Shown one piece after another: positions 6,566-6,666 of a stretch of 6,666 nt of DNA (its first letter is position 1; each line of letters begins with the position of its first letter). The translations under genes were made by a program, and so were the position numbers. This DNA comes from a bacterium (GTDB taxonomy: Bacteria; Vulcanimicrobiota; Xenobia; Xenobiales; Xenobiaceae), in NCBI GenBank assembly GCA_017444045.1, contig JAFSXO010000026.1, forward strand, positions 1-6,666, given 5' to 3'. Below the pieces are notes generated by a model. That model saw only the letters and a program-made list of their open reading frames with translations, was not told the DNA's origin and did not search any database.

Positions 6566-6594
6566 TGAATAGAGCCAAAGTGCTCACCTTTAGG

Positions 6595-6600
6595 TATAAT
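6595..6600 (+). promoter_or_regulatory. Candidate transposase promoter -10 element
   Basis: A perfect TATAAT lies 45 bases before the preferred transposase ATG. No convincing -35 stands at 16-18 bases upstream (GAGCCA at the 17-base spacing); TTGAAT at 6565-6570 is too far, at 24 bases. A weak native promoter would fit the low expression typical of transposases. Confidence 0.3.
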
Positions 6601-6635
6601 GTCAAACGAGCAAATCCAACATAATACCAAGGGGA

Positions 6636-6666
6636 ATGAACACGATGGCTCAACTCAATATTACAT
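6636..6666 (+). CDS. Start of a putative IS256-family transposase, C-terminus beyond window
   Basis: Only ten codons are visible, MNTMAQLNIT, reading divergently from nuo. The pattern M-A/T-Q-x-N/H-x-T is what I recall at the N-terminus of many IS256-family (mutator-type, DDE) transposases, including the IS256 protein itself, which begins MTQVHFT. Two in-frame ATGs are available. AAGGGG lies one base before the ATG at 6636, which is too close, and ten bases before the ATG at 6645, so MAQLNIT is probably the true start. With so few residues the assignment depends on the matching terminal repeat next to it; another gene starting here by chance cannot be excluded. Confidence 0.45.
   Translation, partial: MNTMAQLNIT

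Larger units (their letters stand above)
6540..6666 (+). mobile_element. Left end of a putative IS256-family insertion sequence
   Basis: The stretch beginning GATAGTGTGTGTATAATGG resembles, as I recall it, the IS256 terminal repeat: GATA, then GT, then GTATAAT, then GTGTAAA all fall at the same offsets. A leader of about 100 bases and a plus-strand reading frame with an IS256-like N-terminus follow. The element would run off the right edge, so the right repeat and target duplication cannot be seen; if the boundary is right, the eight or nine bases ending at 6539 (GTTGGTAAT) would be the left copy. The boundary and family both rest on memory of one IS end and a ten-residue peptide. Confidence 0.5.

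Overview
The window holds most of a bacterial complex I (proton-pumping NADH/quinone oxidoreductase) operon on the minus strand. It reads from nuoA near the right end down to nuoL, which runs off the left edge. Gene order in the direction of transcription is nuoA, nuoB, nuoC, nuoD, nuoH, nuoJ, nuoK, nuoL. The genes overlap or lie at most about 50 bases apart, and nearly all have a recognisable ribosome binding site, so they are most likely one transcription unit. nuoM and nuoN would be expected beyond base 1.

Two sets of genes found in the classical 14-gene order are absent from their usual places. nuoEFG, the NADH-oxidising module, is replaced by a 48-base gap between nuoD and nuoH. nuoI, the subunit with two [4Fe-4S] clusters, is missing between nuoH and nuoJ, which share one base (TAATG). 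Loss of EFG is common in '11-subunit' complex I enzymes, which probably use ferredoxin or another donor. Loss of nuoI from its slot is less common, because those enzymes usually keep it. The window therefore encodes the quinone-site core (NuoB, C, D, H) and part of the proton-pumping arm (A, J, K, L), but not the electron-input wires. These may be encoded elsewhere in the genome.

Bases 6205-6539 contain no convincing gene. This AT-richer stretch has several short dyads and weak promoter candidates, and probably carries the nuo control region. From about 6540 to the right edge the sequence looks like the left end of an IS256-family insertion sequence. A candidate 26-base terminal repeat resembles that of IS256, a leader of about 100 bases follows, and then comes the start of a plus-strand reading frame (MNTMAQLNIT) that resembles IS256-family transposase N-termini. 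The element would be transcribed divergently from nuo.

The organism is a bacterium, judging by Shine-Dalgarno sites, two GTG starts and the nuo-style gene order. The genes are moderately GC-rich by eye. The phylum cannot be fixed from this sequence. An anaerobic or facultative lifestyle is compatible with the missing NADH module but is not shown.
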